Assembly: GCA_022647565.1 (NCBI GenBank)
Contig: JALCLA010000002.1
Location: 682,001 to 746,000, forward strand
DNA: 64,000 nucleotides
Origin: Chiayiivirga sp.
Lineage (GTDB): Bacteria; Pseudomonadota; Gammaproteobacteria; Xanthomonadales; Xanthomonadaceae
Direction: 5' to 3'
Part shown: positions 55,852 through 64,000 of the stretch, piece after piece
Numbering within the stretch: position 1 is the stretch's first letter
Layout of the letters: every line of letters begins with the position of its first letter
The notes under the pieces: generated by a model
The model's database searches: none
What the model was told of the DNA's origin: nothing
What the model saw: the letters and a program-made list of their open reading frames with translations, nothing else
Position numbers and translations under genes: made by a program

Positions 55852-56598
55852 ATGCACACCCAATGCCCGCACTGCCTTTGCGTGTACGAGCCGACGCCGT
55901 TCCTGCTGGCGCGCGGGCGCGGGCGGCTGCAGTGCGGTGGTTGCGGGCGTGAGTTCGATGCACTGGAGCGGCTGAGCGCCGAACCGATCCTGGCCTCGGC
56001 CTCGGCTGTCCCGGCCAGCGACAAGGTGCCGCGCGTGATTCCCGAGCGCGCGCCCGAGCAGGGCTCGCTGTTCGAGCCGATGCGAGCGGAGCACCCCACG
56101 TTTGCAGCACGCCGCCAGGCCGGGCCGCGCCGTCGCAGCGACGCGCCGTGGTGGCTTGGCAGCGTGGCGTGTGCCCTGCTGCTGTGCGCGCAGATCGTTC
56201 TGGCGCAGCGCGCCGAGCTGGCGCGCGATCCGGACTGGCGCGCGGCCCTGTTGCGCGTCTGTGCCACCCTCGGCTGCGAACTGCCCGCCTGGCGCGACCA
56301 CGCCAGCCTGCGCCTGATGGCGCGCGACGTGCGGCCGCATCCTTCGGTGCCCGACGCAATGCTGATCAGTGCCAGCTTCCGCAACGAGGCGCCCTGGCCG
56401 CAGGCCTGGCCCGAATTGCAGATCGCGCTTTCCGACCTGGATGGGCATGTCGTCGCCTTGCGCCGCTTCCGCGCCGACGAGTACCTGGGCAGCATGCCGC
56501 GCGAGGCGACGCTGGCACCGGGCCAACCGGTGAGCGCGACGCTGGAAGTACAGGATCCGGGCAAGCAGGCGGTGGCATTCGCCTTCGAGTTCCGATAG
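55852..56598 (+). CDS. zinc-ribbon and DUF3426 domain protein
   Basis: A 248-residue protein. An N-terminal zinc ribbon has C-P-H-C and C-G-G-C (residues ~5-31), a charged linker follows, then a TM helix near 101-119 and a C-terminal DUF3426 domain (~135-248), which lies on the outer face of the inner membrane. It is often found beside prmA and fis in these bacteria. Its function is not established. Confidence 0.88.
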   Translation: MHTQCPHCLCVYEPTPFLLARGRGRLQCGGCGREFDALERLSAEPILASASAVPASDKVPRVIPERAPEQGSLFEPMRAEHPTFAARRQAGPRRRSDAPWWLGSVACALLLCAQIVLAQRAELARDPDWRAALLRVCATLGCELPAWRDHASLRLMARDVRPHPSVPDAMLISASFRNEAPWPQAWPELQIALSDLDGHVVALRRFRADEYLGSMPREATLAPGQPVSATLEVQDPGKQAVAFAFEFR

Positions 56599-56745
56599 TT
56601 CGGCAGCGGGTTCGCGGCGTGTCGACGCGATGCGCCGTGACGATACTCGCCAAGCAGAAAACGCAGCGTTACACTGCCGCTCCCGTCGCTCATTCCAACA
56701 ACATGCGGCGGGATCGCACCCGCCGTCGCCCCGGAGTCTCGCACC

Positions 56746-57027
56746 GTGAACGCCCTGTACGCCTTGCGCGCGGATACCGCGTCGGCGGAGGCTTCGTCCC
56801 AGCCCGCCCTGCATGAGCAGGTGGCGCGCGCGGTGCGGCGCTACCTGAGCGGGATCGAGGATGGCGAGGTGCACGATCTGTACGACATCGTGCTGCGCGA
56901 AGTGGAAGCGCCGCTGTTTGCCGAAGTGCTGCGTCATTGCGGCGGCAATCAGAGCCGCACCGCGGCTGCGCTGGGCATCAATCGCGCCACCTTGCGCAAG
57001 AAGCTGCGCCAGTACCGCCTCGCGTAG
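56746..57027 (+). CDS. fis: DNA-binding protein Fis
   Basis: A 93-residue protein starting with GTG. The C-terminal HTH has [22 protein letters not shown], the Fis DNA-recognition region. Length is close to E. coli Fis (98). Fis bends DNA and tunes rRNA and other growth-related promoters. It precedes purH, a common order in these bacteria. Confidence 0.93.
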   Translation: MNALYALRADTASAEASSQPALHEQVARAVRRYLSGIEDGEVHDLYDIVLREVEAPLFAEVLRHCGGNQSRTAAALGINRATLRKKLRQYRLA

Positions 57028-57057
57028 CCTGCGCGGCGCGCCGGGCCTCGGCCTCGC

Positions 57058-57063
57058 TATAAT
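57058..57063 (+). promoter_or_regulatory. candidate -10 box for purH
   Basis: TATAAT, a perfect consensus -10 hexamer, lies 26 bases before the purH ATG. No recognisable -35 is present at 16-18 bases. Confidence 0.5.
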
Positions 57064-57089
57064 TCGCGCCCTCGCCCCGAGGTATCCCC

Positions 57090-58682
57090 ATGCCGTCGAA
57101 TCCCGCCGACGCGCCGCGCCTGCGCCTGCGCCGCGCCCTGCTATCCGTCTCCGACAAGAGCGGCCTGATCGACCTGGCGCGCAGCCTGGCGCGTCATGGC
57201 GTCGAACTCGTCTCCACCGGCGGCACCGCCAGGGCACTGCGCGAGGCCGGGCTTGAGGTGCGCGACGTGAGTGAACTCACCGGCTTCCCCGAGATGATGG
57301 ACGGCCGGGTCAAGACCTTGCACCCGATGGTGCACGGCGGCCTGCTCGGTCGCGCCGGCACCGACGACGCGGTGATGGCGCAACACGGCATCGCGCCGAT
57401 CGACCTGCTGGTGCTGAACCTGTACCCGTTCGAGCAGGTGTCGGCGAATCCCGACAGCTCCTTCGCCGACATCATCGAGAACATCGACATCGGCGGCCCG
57501 GCGATGCTGCGCTCGGCCGCGAAGAACTTTGCGCGCGTGGCCGTGGCCACCGATCCGGCGCAGTACGCCGCGATCGCGGCGGAACTCGACGGCAACGAAG
57601 GCAGCCTGGCCGGCGCGACACGCTTCGCGCTGGCGGTGGCCGCGTTCAATCGCGTGGCGTACTACGACGCCTGCATCAGCAACCACCTCTCATCGATCGG
57701 CGAGGATGGCAAGCAGGTGCTGTTCCCGGCACAGAACAACGGCAATTTCGCCAAGATGATGGACCTGCGCTACGGCGAGAACCCGCACCAGCAGGCCGCG
57801 TTCTACCGCGACCTGTGGCCGGTGCCGGGCACGCTTGCCACCTTCACCCAGCTGCAGGGCAAGGAGCTGTCCTACAACAACCTCGCCGATGCCGACGCGG
57901 CCTGGGAATGCGTGCGCCAGTTCGGCGCGACGACCCCAGCCTGCGTCATCGTCAAGCATGCCAATCCCTGCGGCGTGGCAGTGGCCACCGGCGTGCTCGA
58001 GGCCTACGAACGCGCCTACGCCACCGATCCGACCTCGGCCTTCGGCGGCATCCTCGCCTTCAACACGCGGCTCGATGCGGCCACCGCCCGGACGATCCTG
58101 GATCGCCAGTTCGTGGAAGTGCTGATCGCCCCCGACTATGACGAGGCGGCACTGGAGGTGGCGCGCAAGAAGGCGAACGTGCGCGTGCTGCGCATTCCGC
58201 ACGGCGCCGGCAAGAACAACATCGACGTGAAGCGCGTCGGCTCCGGCCTGCTGATGCAGACCTGCGACATCCGCGAGGTCGGACTCGATGGGCTGAAGGT
58301 CGTGACGAAGAAGGCTCCGACCGACGCGCAGCTGGGCGACCTGCTGTTCGCCTGGCGGGTGGCCAAGTTCGTCAAGTCCAATGCCATCGTGTACGCGAAG
58401 GACGCGTGCACCATCGGCGTCGGCGCAGGCCAGATGAGCCGGGTCTATTCGGCCCGCATCGCCGGGATCAAGGCCGCCGATGCCGGGCTCGTGGTGGAAG
58501 GCTCCGTCATGGCCTCCGATGCCTTCTTCCCGTTCCGCGACGGCATCGACGCCGCGGCCGCGGCCGGCATCCGTGCCGTGATCCAGCCCGGCGGGTCGAT
58601 GCGCGATGCCGAGGTGATCGCCGCCGCCGATGAGCATGGCCTCGCGATGGTGTTCACCGGCGTACGCCATTTCAGGCATTGA
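57090..58682 (+). CDS. purH: bifunctional AICAR formyltransferase/IMP cyclohydrolase
   Basis: A 530-residue enzyme (E. coli 529). It carries out the last two steps of IMP synthesis: formylation of AICAR and ring closure. The N-terminal MGS-like cyclohydrolase domain has S-V-S-D-K-S-G-L and S-T-G-G-T-A; the K-T-L-H-P segment follows. The C-terminal transferase has K-H-A-N-P-C-G and D-A-F-F-P-F-R-D-G. It is followed by purD. Confidence 0.97.
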   Translation: MPSNPADAPRLRLRRALLSVSDKSGLIDLARSLARHGVELVSTGGTARALREAGLEVRDVSELTGFPEMMDGRVKTLHPMVHGGLLGRAGTDDAVMAQHGIAPIDLLVLNLYPFEQVSANPDSSFADIIENIDIGGPAMLRSAAKNFARVAVATDPAQYAAIAAELDGNEGSLAGATRFALAVAAFNRVAYYDACISNHLSSIGEDGKQVLFPAQNNGNFAKMMDLRYGENPHQQAAFYRDLWPVPGTLATFTQLQGKELSYNNLADADAAWECVRQFGATTPACVIVKHANPCGVAVATGVLEAYERAYATDPTSAFGGILAFNTRLDAATARTILDRQFVEVLIAPDYDEAALEVARKKANVRVLRIPHGAGKNNIDVKRVGSGLLMQTCDIREVGLDGLKVVTKKAPTDAQLGDLLFAWRVAKFVKSNAIVYAKDACTIGVGAGQMSRVYSARIAGIKAADAGLVVEGSVMASDAFFPFRDGIDAAAAAGIRAVIQPGGSMRDAEVIAAADEHGLAMVFTGVRHFRH

Positions 58683-58994
58683 GCGGGTTCTGCTTGCCCC
58701 GCTCGCTGCGGCAGGGGAATGGAGAGATTGCTCTTGATTTCTCCTTCGCGAGCGAGGGAAGGAGAATGGCGGTCACGGGTGCAAGATCGCAACGTTTGAG
58801 CCCTCCCCCGCCTGCGGGTGAGGCTTGGGTAGGGGCACTTCGGTGCCCGTGGTTTCACCGCATGGCGAGCCCCCATCCCAGCCTTCCCCCGCTCGCGGAG
58901 GAAGGAGACAAGCGGGGTCGTGCGACACGACGACGCTTTTCAAGCTTACTCCGCACGCGCGGGACGGAATTTACTACTTCAAGGCGAGAGCGGC
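58683..58994. repeat. purH-purD spacer with REP-like inverted repeats
   Basis: About 310 bases with no gene. 58738-58765 holds a palindrome (TCTCCTTC with GAAGGAGA, 8-bp stem). 58801-58905 is a REP pair of the kind also found in dsbD: left arm CCCTCCCCCG-loop-CGGGTGAGG, right arm CCTTCCCCCG-loop-CGGAGGAAGG. The remainder is low-complexity and looks like decayed copies. The spacer may form stable RNA between purH and purD. Confidence 0.7.
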
Positions 58995-60287
58995 ATGAAA
59001 ATTCTCTTGATCGGCTCCGGCGGTCGCGAACACGCGCTGGCGTGGAAGCTGGCGCAGTCGCCGCGCGTGACTAAAGTGCTGGTCGCGCCCGGCAATGCCG
59101 GCACCGCGCGCGAAGCCAAGTGTCGCAACGTCGATGTCAAAGCCACCGATATCGATGGCCTGCTGGCGCTGGCCGAACGCGAAGCCGTGACCTTGACCGT
59201 GGTCGGCCCGGAAGCGCCGTTGGTGCTAGGCGTAGTGGATCGCTTCCGCGCCGCGGGCCACCGCATCTTCGGACCCACCGCCGCCGCGGCGCAGCTTGAA
59301 GGCAGCAAGGCCTACGCCAAGGACTTCCTGCGCCGCCATGCGATTCCCACGGCCTACTACGCCGTGTTCGAGGATGTCGAACTCGCGCTGGCACACGTGC
59401 GCGACGTCGGTGCACCAATCGTGGTCAAGGCCGATGGCCTGGCGGCCGGCAAGGGCGTGATCGTGGCGATGACTCTGGCCGAAGCCGAAGCCGCGATCGA
59501 GGACATGCTGGGCGGAAACCGCTTCGGAGCCGCCGGATCGCGCGTGGTGATCGAGGAGTTCCTGCAGGGCGAGGAAGCCAGCTTCATCTCGATGGTGGAT
59601 GGCCGCACCGCGCTGCCGATGGCGACCTCGCAAGATCACAAGCGCATCGGCGACGGCGACACCGGCCCCAACACCGGCGGCATGGGCGCGTACTCGCCCG
59701 CACCGGTGGTCACGCCCGAGGTGCACGCGCGGGTGATGCGCGAGATCGTGAATCCCACGGTGCAGGGCATGATCGCCGACGGCATCCCGTTCACCGGCTT
59801 CCTCTACGCGGGCCTGATGATCGACGCCCACGGTGCGCCCAAGGTGATCGAGTTCAACGTGCGTTTCGGCGACCCGGAAACGCAGCCGGTGATGCTGCGC
59901 CTGCAGAGCGACCTGGTGGATCTGGTCGAGGCCGCGATCGACATGCGCCTGCACGAAGTCGAGGCACAGTGGGACGCGCGCCCCAGCCTGGGCGTGGTGA
60001 TGGCGGCGGCACCCTATCCGGAAGCACCGCGACTGGGCGAGGTCATCCACGGACTGGACGCGCCGCAGGCCGATGCCAAGGTATTTCACGCGGGCACGGC
60101 CACCGACGCCGCGGGTCGCGTGGTGACGGCAGGCGGACGGGTGCTCTGCGTCTGCGCCCTGGGCGCGAGCGTGGCCGAGGCACAACGCATGGCCTATGCG
60201 CGCGTTGCCACCCTTTCGTGGACGAGCGAATTGCACCGCCAGGACATCGGCTGGCGCGCGGTGGCACGCGAGGCAGCGCCGCGCTAG
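58995..60287 (+). CDS. purD: phosphoribosylamine-glycine ligase
   Basis: A 430-residue ATP-grasp enzyme that joins glycine to phosphoribosylamine in purine synthesis. It begins M-K-I-L-L-I-G-S-G-G-R-E-H-A. Conserved blocks include K-A-D-G-L-A-A-G-K-G-V, G-A-Y-S-P-A-P, and F-N-V-R-F-G-D-P-E-T-Q. The ATG at 58995 sets family length. Confidence 0.97.
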   Translation: MKILLIGSGGREHALAWKLAQSPRVTKVLVAPGNAGTAREAKCRNVDVKATDIDGLLALAEREAVTLTVVGPEAPLVLGVVDRFRAAGHRIFGPTAAAAQLEGSKAYAKDFLRRHAIPTAYYAVFEDVELALAHVRDVGAPIVVKADGLAAGKGVIVAMTLAEAEAAIEDMLGGNRFGAAGSRVVIEEFLQGEEASFISMVDGRTALPMATSQDHKRIGDGDTGPNTGGMGAYSPAPVVTPEVHARVMREIVNPTVQGMIADGIPFTGFLYAGLMIDAHGAPKVIEFNVRFGDPETQPVMLRLQSDLVDLVEAAIDMRLHEVEAQWDARPSLGVVMAAAPYPEAPRLGEVIHGLDAPQADAKVFHAGTATDAAGRVVTAGGRVLCVCALGASVAEAQRMAYARVATLSWTSELHRQDIGWRAVAREAAPR

Positions 60288-60374
60288 AGTCGGCGTCGTG
60301 GATGCGACGCCCCGGCTCCGGCCGCCGTCGTGAAGGTCGAACCGTCCCCATGCGCGGTACCCGGAACCTGTCCC

Positions 60375-61196
60375 ATGACGCCTTTTCCCCCCTTGCTGCG
60401 GTCGCTGCTCGTTCTGCTCGCCCTGGGCGGCGCGTCCGCAAGCGTGTCGGCCGAAGCGCTGCCGCCGGACTACCTCGAGTCGTTCGTCTTTCCGACGCAG
60501 GCGGCCTCGCACGCGGACGAGGTGTTCGTGCTGTATGCCGATCACTGCGGCCGCCCGCATCCCGATCCGAGACGGTCGCCACAGATCCTGCGCAGCGGCG
60601 CGCGGATCGAGGTCGACATCTATCTGGTCGAGGCGCCGGCCGAGATCTGTCTCGCGGTGCTGTCGCCCAGCACCCTGGTGCCCTATTCGCTCGGCACCCT
60701 GCCCAAGGGTTCCTACGAGATCCTGCGCCGCCTGCACATCCGCCCGGTCGACGCCAGTGACTACCGCGCCTCGACCGCCACCCGGGGCAGCATCGAGATC
60801 GGCGACACACCACTCCCGACCGTATCCGGCACCTGGTACGACCCGCTCCAACCCGGCTCGGGCGTGTTCCTCAACCTGATTCCGGCCGCCCCCGGTGAAA
60901 CGCCCGGGCGCGCCTTCCTGTACCTGCTGACCCAGCGCAACGGCCAGCCGGCGTGGGCGGGTGGTACCGGCCAGTTCGTCGATGGCGTGCTGCGCATCGC
61001 ACTGCAGGGCCCGGGCATCACACCGAACACGGCGAGCGTGGCGTTCGAGTACGAAGGCTGCGGCCAGGCGCGTTTGCGGATGCTGGGCGAAATCGGCCTG
61101 CAGTTCCCGGTCGGGCTCGCCTCGATCAGGCAACTGACCCGCACCGACGGCGTGGCGGACTGTCGTCCGCCGCTGCGCGGCCCCTTGTCGCGCTAG
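60375..61196 (+). CDS. exported protein of unknown function
   Basis: A 273-residue protein, using the ATG at 60375, which gives a signal peptide (~8-26, L-L-V-L-L-A-L-G-G-A-S-A). A start at 60330 adds 15 unlikely residues. The mature part is beta-rich and contains S-G-T-W-Y-D-P-L-Q-P-G-S-G-V-F, resembling a W-Y-(D/N)-P-x-x-S-G-x-G motif I have seen in other secreted proteins. Function unknown. Confidence 0.7.
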   Translation: MTPFPPLLRSLLVLLALGGASASVSAEALPPDYLESFVFPTQAASHADEVFVLYADHCGRPHPDPRRSPQILRSGARIEVDIYLVEAPAEICLAVLSPSTLVPYSLGTLPKGSYEILRRLHIRPVDASDYRASTATRGSIEIGDTPLPTVSGTWYDPLQPGSGVFLNLIPAAPGETPGRAFLYLLTQRNGQPAWAGGTGQFVDGVLRIALQGPGITPNTASVAFEYEGCGQARLRMLGEIGLQFPVGLASIRQLTRTDGVADCRPPLRGPLSR

Positions 61197-61220
61197 CGGG
61201 CGTCGCGCGCGTCGACCACC

Positions 61221-61985
61221 TCAGCGCTGCAACTGCATCAGATCGAGCGGGCGCTGGTCGGCAAGGCGCAGTTCGAGCGCCGATTCCAGCGCATCCAGTT
61301 CGGCCAGGCGGAGGCAAAGCGCGTCGGCGCGGGTTTCGATTTCCTTGGCACGCGCTTCGACCCGCGCTTCGAGTTCCTTCTCGAAGTTCTGTATGCGCTG
61401 CTCCAGCGCCTTGGCCCCGCTTTCATCGCCACTGAGCGCAGCCTGCACCGCGAGTGCCGCGACATTGCCGACCAGGCTCGGCGTCAATTCGGCAGTGAAC
61501 TCGGACACGGCCTGTTCGAATTCGCCTTCGTTCCAGTCGCGGCTGTCGTCGCTGGCTTCGATCCGGGCGCGCAGCTTGGCGACCAGCTCACGTGCACGCC
61601 GCGCCGTGGCTTCGTCCGGCGTGCCGGTCAACGCAGCCGACACCTGGATGATGGCATCACTGGCGATACCGACCGCGTCCAGCGCGATTGCCTTCACTTC
61701 GGGCACCAGAGCGCGCACTTCGCGCTCGATCTTCTGCACCCGCGCGCGATCCGCGCCCGACAAGGCCACGTCGCGGCCATCGATGCTCAGGCTGCCGTCG
61801 CGCATCACCACATTGGCCGGCGTACCGCTCTCGCGATGGAAGGTCAGCGCGTCGGCCGCGATGCGCAGATCGAAGTCGCTCTCGAACTCGCAGGCGTCGA
61901 TGCGACCGCCGGCGGAGGCGGTGCCGGCGAAGCTCGCGCCGGTCAGGATCAGCAAGGCGGCGCAGGCGAGCGGCAAACGCTTCAT
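61221..61985 (-). CDS. YggN/DUF2884 family exported protein
   Basis: A 254-residue protein with a signal peptide (~1-25, A-G-T-A-S-A-G). The pattern matches DUF2884: D-G-S-L-S-I-D-G-R-D-V, a helical centre and a long charged C-terminal helix (L-E-Q-R-I-Q-N-F-E-K-E-L). Probably periplasmic. The function of the family is unknown. It is convergent with the preceding gene and divergent from the acyltransferase fusion. Confidence 0.75.
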   Translation of the reverse strand: MKRLPLACAALLILTGASFAGTASAGGRIDACEFESDFDLRIAADALTFHRESGTPANVVMRDGSLSIDGRDVALSGADRARVQKIEREVRALVPEVKAIALDAVGIASDAIIQVSAALTGTPDEATARRARELVAKLRARIEASDDSRDWNEGEFEQAVSEFTAELTPSLVGNVAALAVQAALSGDESGAKALEQRIQNFEKELEARVEARAKEIETRADALCLRLAELDALESALELRLADQRPLDLMQLQR

Positions 61986-62146
61986 GGCGATCCTCGGCAG
62001 CGAACGGGTGACGGCTTGGATGCGCAGACTGCGGCGCGGGTTGAAGCGTGACACGTGCCTTCGGTGGGCATGACTTCCGACGCATAGGCCGGCACGCCAG
62101 CCTTGGCGTTTGCTAGGCTCGCGCCAGTCCCCCGCGCGAGTCCCGC

Positions 62147-64000
62147 ATGTCCTCCTCGCAATTCGGCCTCCTGCGCCAACGCCGCTTCCTGCCCTTCTTC
62201 CTGGCGCAGGCACTGGGTGCGTTCAACGACAACCTGTTCAAGCAGGCGCTGGTGATCCTGATCACGGTGCGCATGGTGGGGCTGGGCGACGACGACAAGG
62301 CGATGTGGTCGAACGTCGCGGCCGGGCTGTTCATCCTGCCGTTCTTCCTGTTCTCGGCCAGCGCCGGGCAATGGGCCGAGAAATTCGAGAAATCCCGTTC
62401 GATCCAGCGCATCAAGTTGCTGGAAGTGGTGGTGATGGTGCTCGGGGCGGTGTCGCTGTGGCTGGGTTCGCTGCCCCTGCTGCTGACCACGCTGTTCCTG
62501 CTGGGCCTGCAGGCAACGCTGTTCGGGCCGCTCAAGTACGCAATCCTGCCGCAAGCCCTGCGTCCGGAAGAACTGGTCGGCGGCAACGGCCTGGTGGAGG
62601 CCGGCACCTTCCTCACCATCCTGATCGGCACCCTGCTGGGCGGCTGGATGATGAACAGCTTCGCGCAGGGGCCGCTCTATGTCGCGGTGGCCGTGGTGGG
62701 TTTCGCGCTCGCGGGCTGGTGGGCGAGCCGCGCCATTCCGCTGGCACCCGCCACCGCGCCCGAGCTCAAGCTCAACTGGAATCCGGTCAGCGAAACGATC
62801 CGCAATCTCGGCCACCTGCGCGGACATACCGCGGTGCTGAACTCGGTGCTGGGTGTGAGCTGGTTCTGGTTCTTCGGCTCGATCTTCATCGCGCAGCTGC
62901 CGGTCTACACCACGAAATACCTGGGCGGCGATGGCAGCGTGATCTCGCTCACCCTCGCCCTGTTCTCGGTCGGCATTGGCTTGGGCTCGCTGCTGTGCGA
63001 ATGGCTGAGCCGGCGCACGGTGGAGATCGGGCTCGTGCCACTGGGCGCACTCGGGCTTACCGTGTTCGGCGTCGACCTGTACTTCGCGCAGCCCACGGCC
63101 GCCACGGTGAGCGGGCTCGACTGGCGCGCCTTCCTCGATGCCCCCGGCAACCTGCGCGTGGCCGCGGACCTGGCCCTGATCGGCCTGTTCGGCGGCTTCT
63201 ACATCGTGCCCTTGTTCGCGCTGATCCAGCAGCGCGCGCCGCGCGAGAAGCTGTCGCGCATCATCGCTGCCAACAACATCCTCAACGCCCTGTTCATGGT
63301 GGTGGCGTCGCTACTTGCCATCGCCCTGCTCCAGGCCGGCCTCAGCATCCCGGAGCTGCTGCTGTGCACCGCCGCGCTCAATGCAGTGGTGGCGATCTAC
63401 ATCTTCAGCCTCGTGCCCGAGTTCGTGGCGCGCTTCGTCAGCTGGCTGCTGATCAAGCTGCTCTATCGCATCGACATCCGCGGCGTGGAGGAGAACGTAC
63501 CGGACGAAGGCGCGGCCCTGATCGTGTGCAATCACGTGAGCTTCATGGATGCGCTGCTGCTGGCGGGTGCGGTGCCGCGCCCGGTGCGCTTCGTCATGTA
63601 CTACAAGATCTACCGGCTGCCGCTGGCGAACCTGGTGTTCCGCGCGGTGCGCGCCATCCCCATCGCCGGCGCGAAGGAAGATCCGGAGCTGATGCAACGT
63701 GCCTTCGCCGAGATCGACGCGGCGCTGGCCGCGGGTGAACTGGTCGGGATCTTCCCCGAAGGCGGCCTCACCAAGGACGGCGAAATCGCGCCCTTCCGTG
63801 GCGGCGTGGAACGCATCCTGGCAGCGCGTCCGGTGCCGGTGGTGCCGATGGCGCTTCGCGGCATGTGGAACAGCATGTGGAGCCGTCGCAACGACAGCGC
63901 CGAAGGCGGGCGCCTGCATCGCATGCGCCTGCCGCGCCGCTTCCGCGCCCGGATCGAAATCGTCGCTGACGCCGCAATCGCGCCCGCCCAGGCTAGCGCC
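62147..64000 (+). CDS. MFS transporter-PlsC acyltransferase fusion (3' truncated)
   Basis: 618 codons visible, running off the window. Residues ~1-420 are an MFS domain of the LplT type, with F-N-D-N-L-F-K-Q near the start and 12 hydrophobic segments. Residues ~435-618 are a PlsC-type acyltransferase with N-H-V-S-F-M-D (H-x-x-x-x-D) and F-P-E-G. In Aas-type proteins an AMP-ligase domain follows; it may lie beyond the window. It probably flips and re-acylates lysophospholipids at the inner membrane. The TAGGCT 32 bases upstream may be a -10 box. Confidence 0.88.
   Translation, partial: MSSSQFGLLRQRRFLPFFLAQALGAFNDNLFKQALVILITVRMVGLGDDDKAMWSNVAAGLFILPFFLFSASAGQWAEKFEKSRSIQRIKLLEVVVMVLGAVSLWLGSLPLLLTTLFLLGLQATLFGPLKYAILPQALRPEELVGGNGLVEAGTFLTILIGTLLGGWMMNSFAQGPLYVAVAVVGFALAGWWASRAIPLAPATAPELKLNWNPVSETIRNLGHLRGHTAVLNSVLGVSWFWFFGSIFIAQLPVYTTKYLGGDGSVISLTLALFSVGIGLGSLLCEWLSRRTVEIGLVPLGALGLTVFGVDLYFAQPTAATVSGLDWRAFLDAPGNLRVAADLALIGLFGGFYIVPLFALIQQRAPREKLSRIIAANNILNALFMVVASLLAIALLQAGLSIPELLLCTAALNAVVAIYIFSLVPEFVARFVSWLLIKLLYRIDIRGVEENVPDEGAALIVCNHVSFMDALLLAGAVPRPVRFVMYYKIYRLPLANLVFRAVRAIPIAGAKEDPELMQRAFAEIDAALAAGELVGIFPEGGLTKDGEIAPFRGGVERILAARPVPVVPMALRGMWNSMWSRRNDSAEGGRLHRMRLPRRFRARIEIVADAAIAPAQASA

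Overview
The window is high-GC DNA, densely coded on both strands, and looks like a chromosome of a gammaproteobacterium of the Xanthomonadales (Lysobacterales), probably near the Rhodanobacteraceae. Supporting this are the order groEL/groES, cutA-dsbD, aroQ-accB-accC, prmA, fis-purH-purD, the PurH/GlnE/GroEL proteins, a three-gene peptide-modification cassette that I associate with this order, and many secreted proteins. I saw no tRNA, rRNA, CRISPR array, integrase or transposase.

Left part (1-16555). The end of a DUF1501 gene and a small secreted cytochrome-like gene come first. At 835-4786 lies a compact RiPP-type cassette: a class III cyclase/TPR protein, a SagB-related dehydrogenase and an 81-residue precursor with a nitrile-hydratase-like leader. 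Next is a minus-strand export/lipid cluster (4914-14348): an MMPL-type RND pump, a YCF48-type Asp-box protein, DUF1329 and DUF1302 outer-membrane-route proteins, and a lipoprotein lipase. An SDR protein and nhaA follow.

Middle (16621-39675). A DASS-family carboxylate transporter is followed by an ABC exporter, an amidohydrolase-CIA30 fusion and a DesK/DesR-like two-component pair, in one direction. Then come glnE, mgtE, an ECF sigma factor overlapping a Ser/Thr kinase-TPR protein, a YkvA-type protein, an AsmA-like protein coupled to a PYROXD2-type flavoprotein, an Asp/Asn hydroxylase-sulfotransferase fusion and a VOC protein with a histone-H1-like tail.

Right part (39904-64000). This is a housekeeping block (groEL/groES under a CIRCE operator, cutA, dsbD, tlpA-like, aroQ, accB, accC, prmA, a DUF3426 protein, fis, purH, purD). 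Three large secreted hydrolases sit within it: an endonuclease I and two metalloproteases. All three end in the same short tail, I-F-x-x-G-F-E. Two copies of a ~105-bp inverted REP-pair element are present, one in the purH-purD gap and one inside dsbD, where it is read through in frame. As given, dsbD also carries three single-base frameshifts. The window ends inside a fused MFS/PlsC acyltransferase gene.
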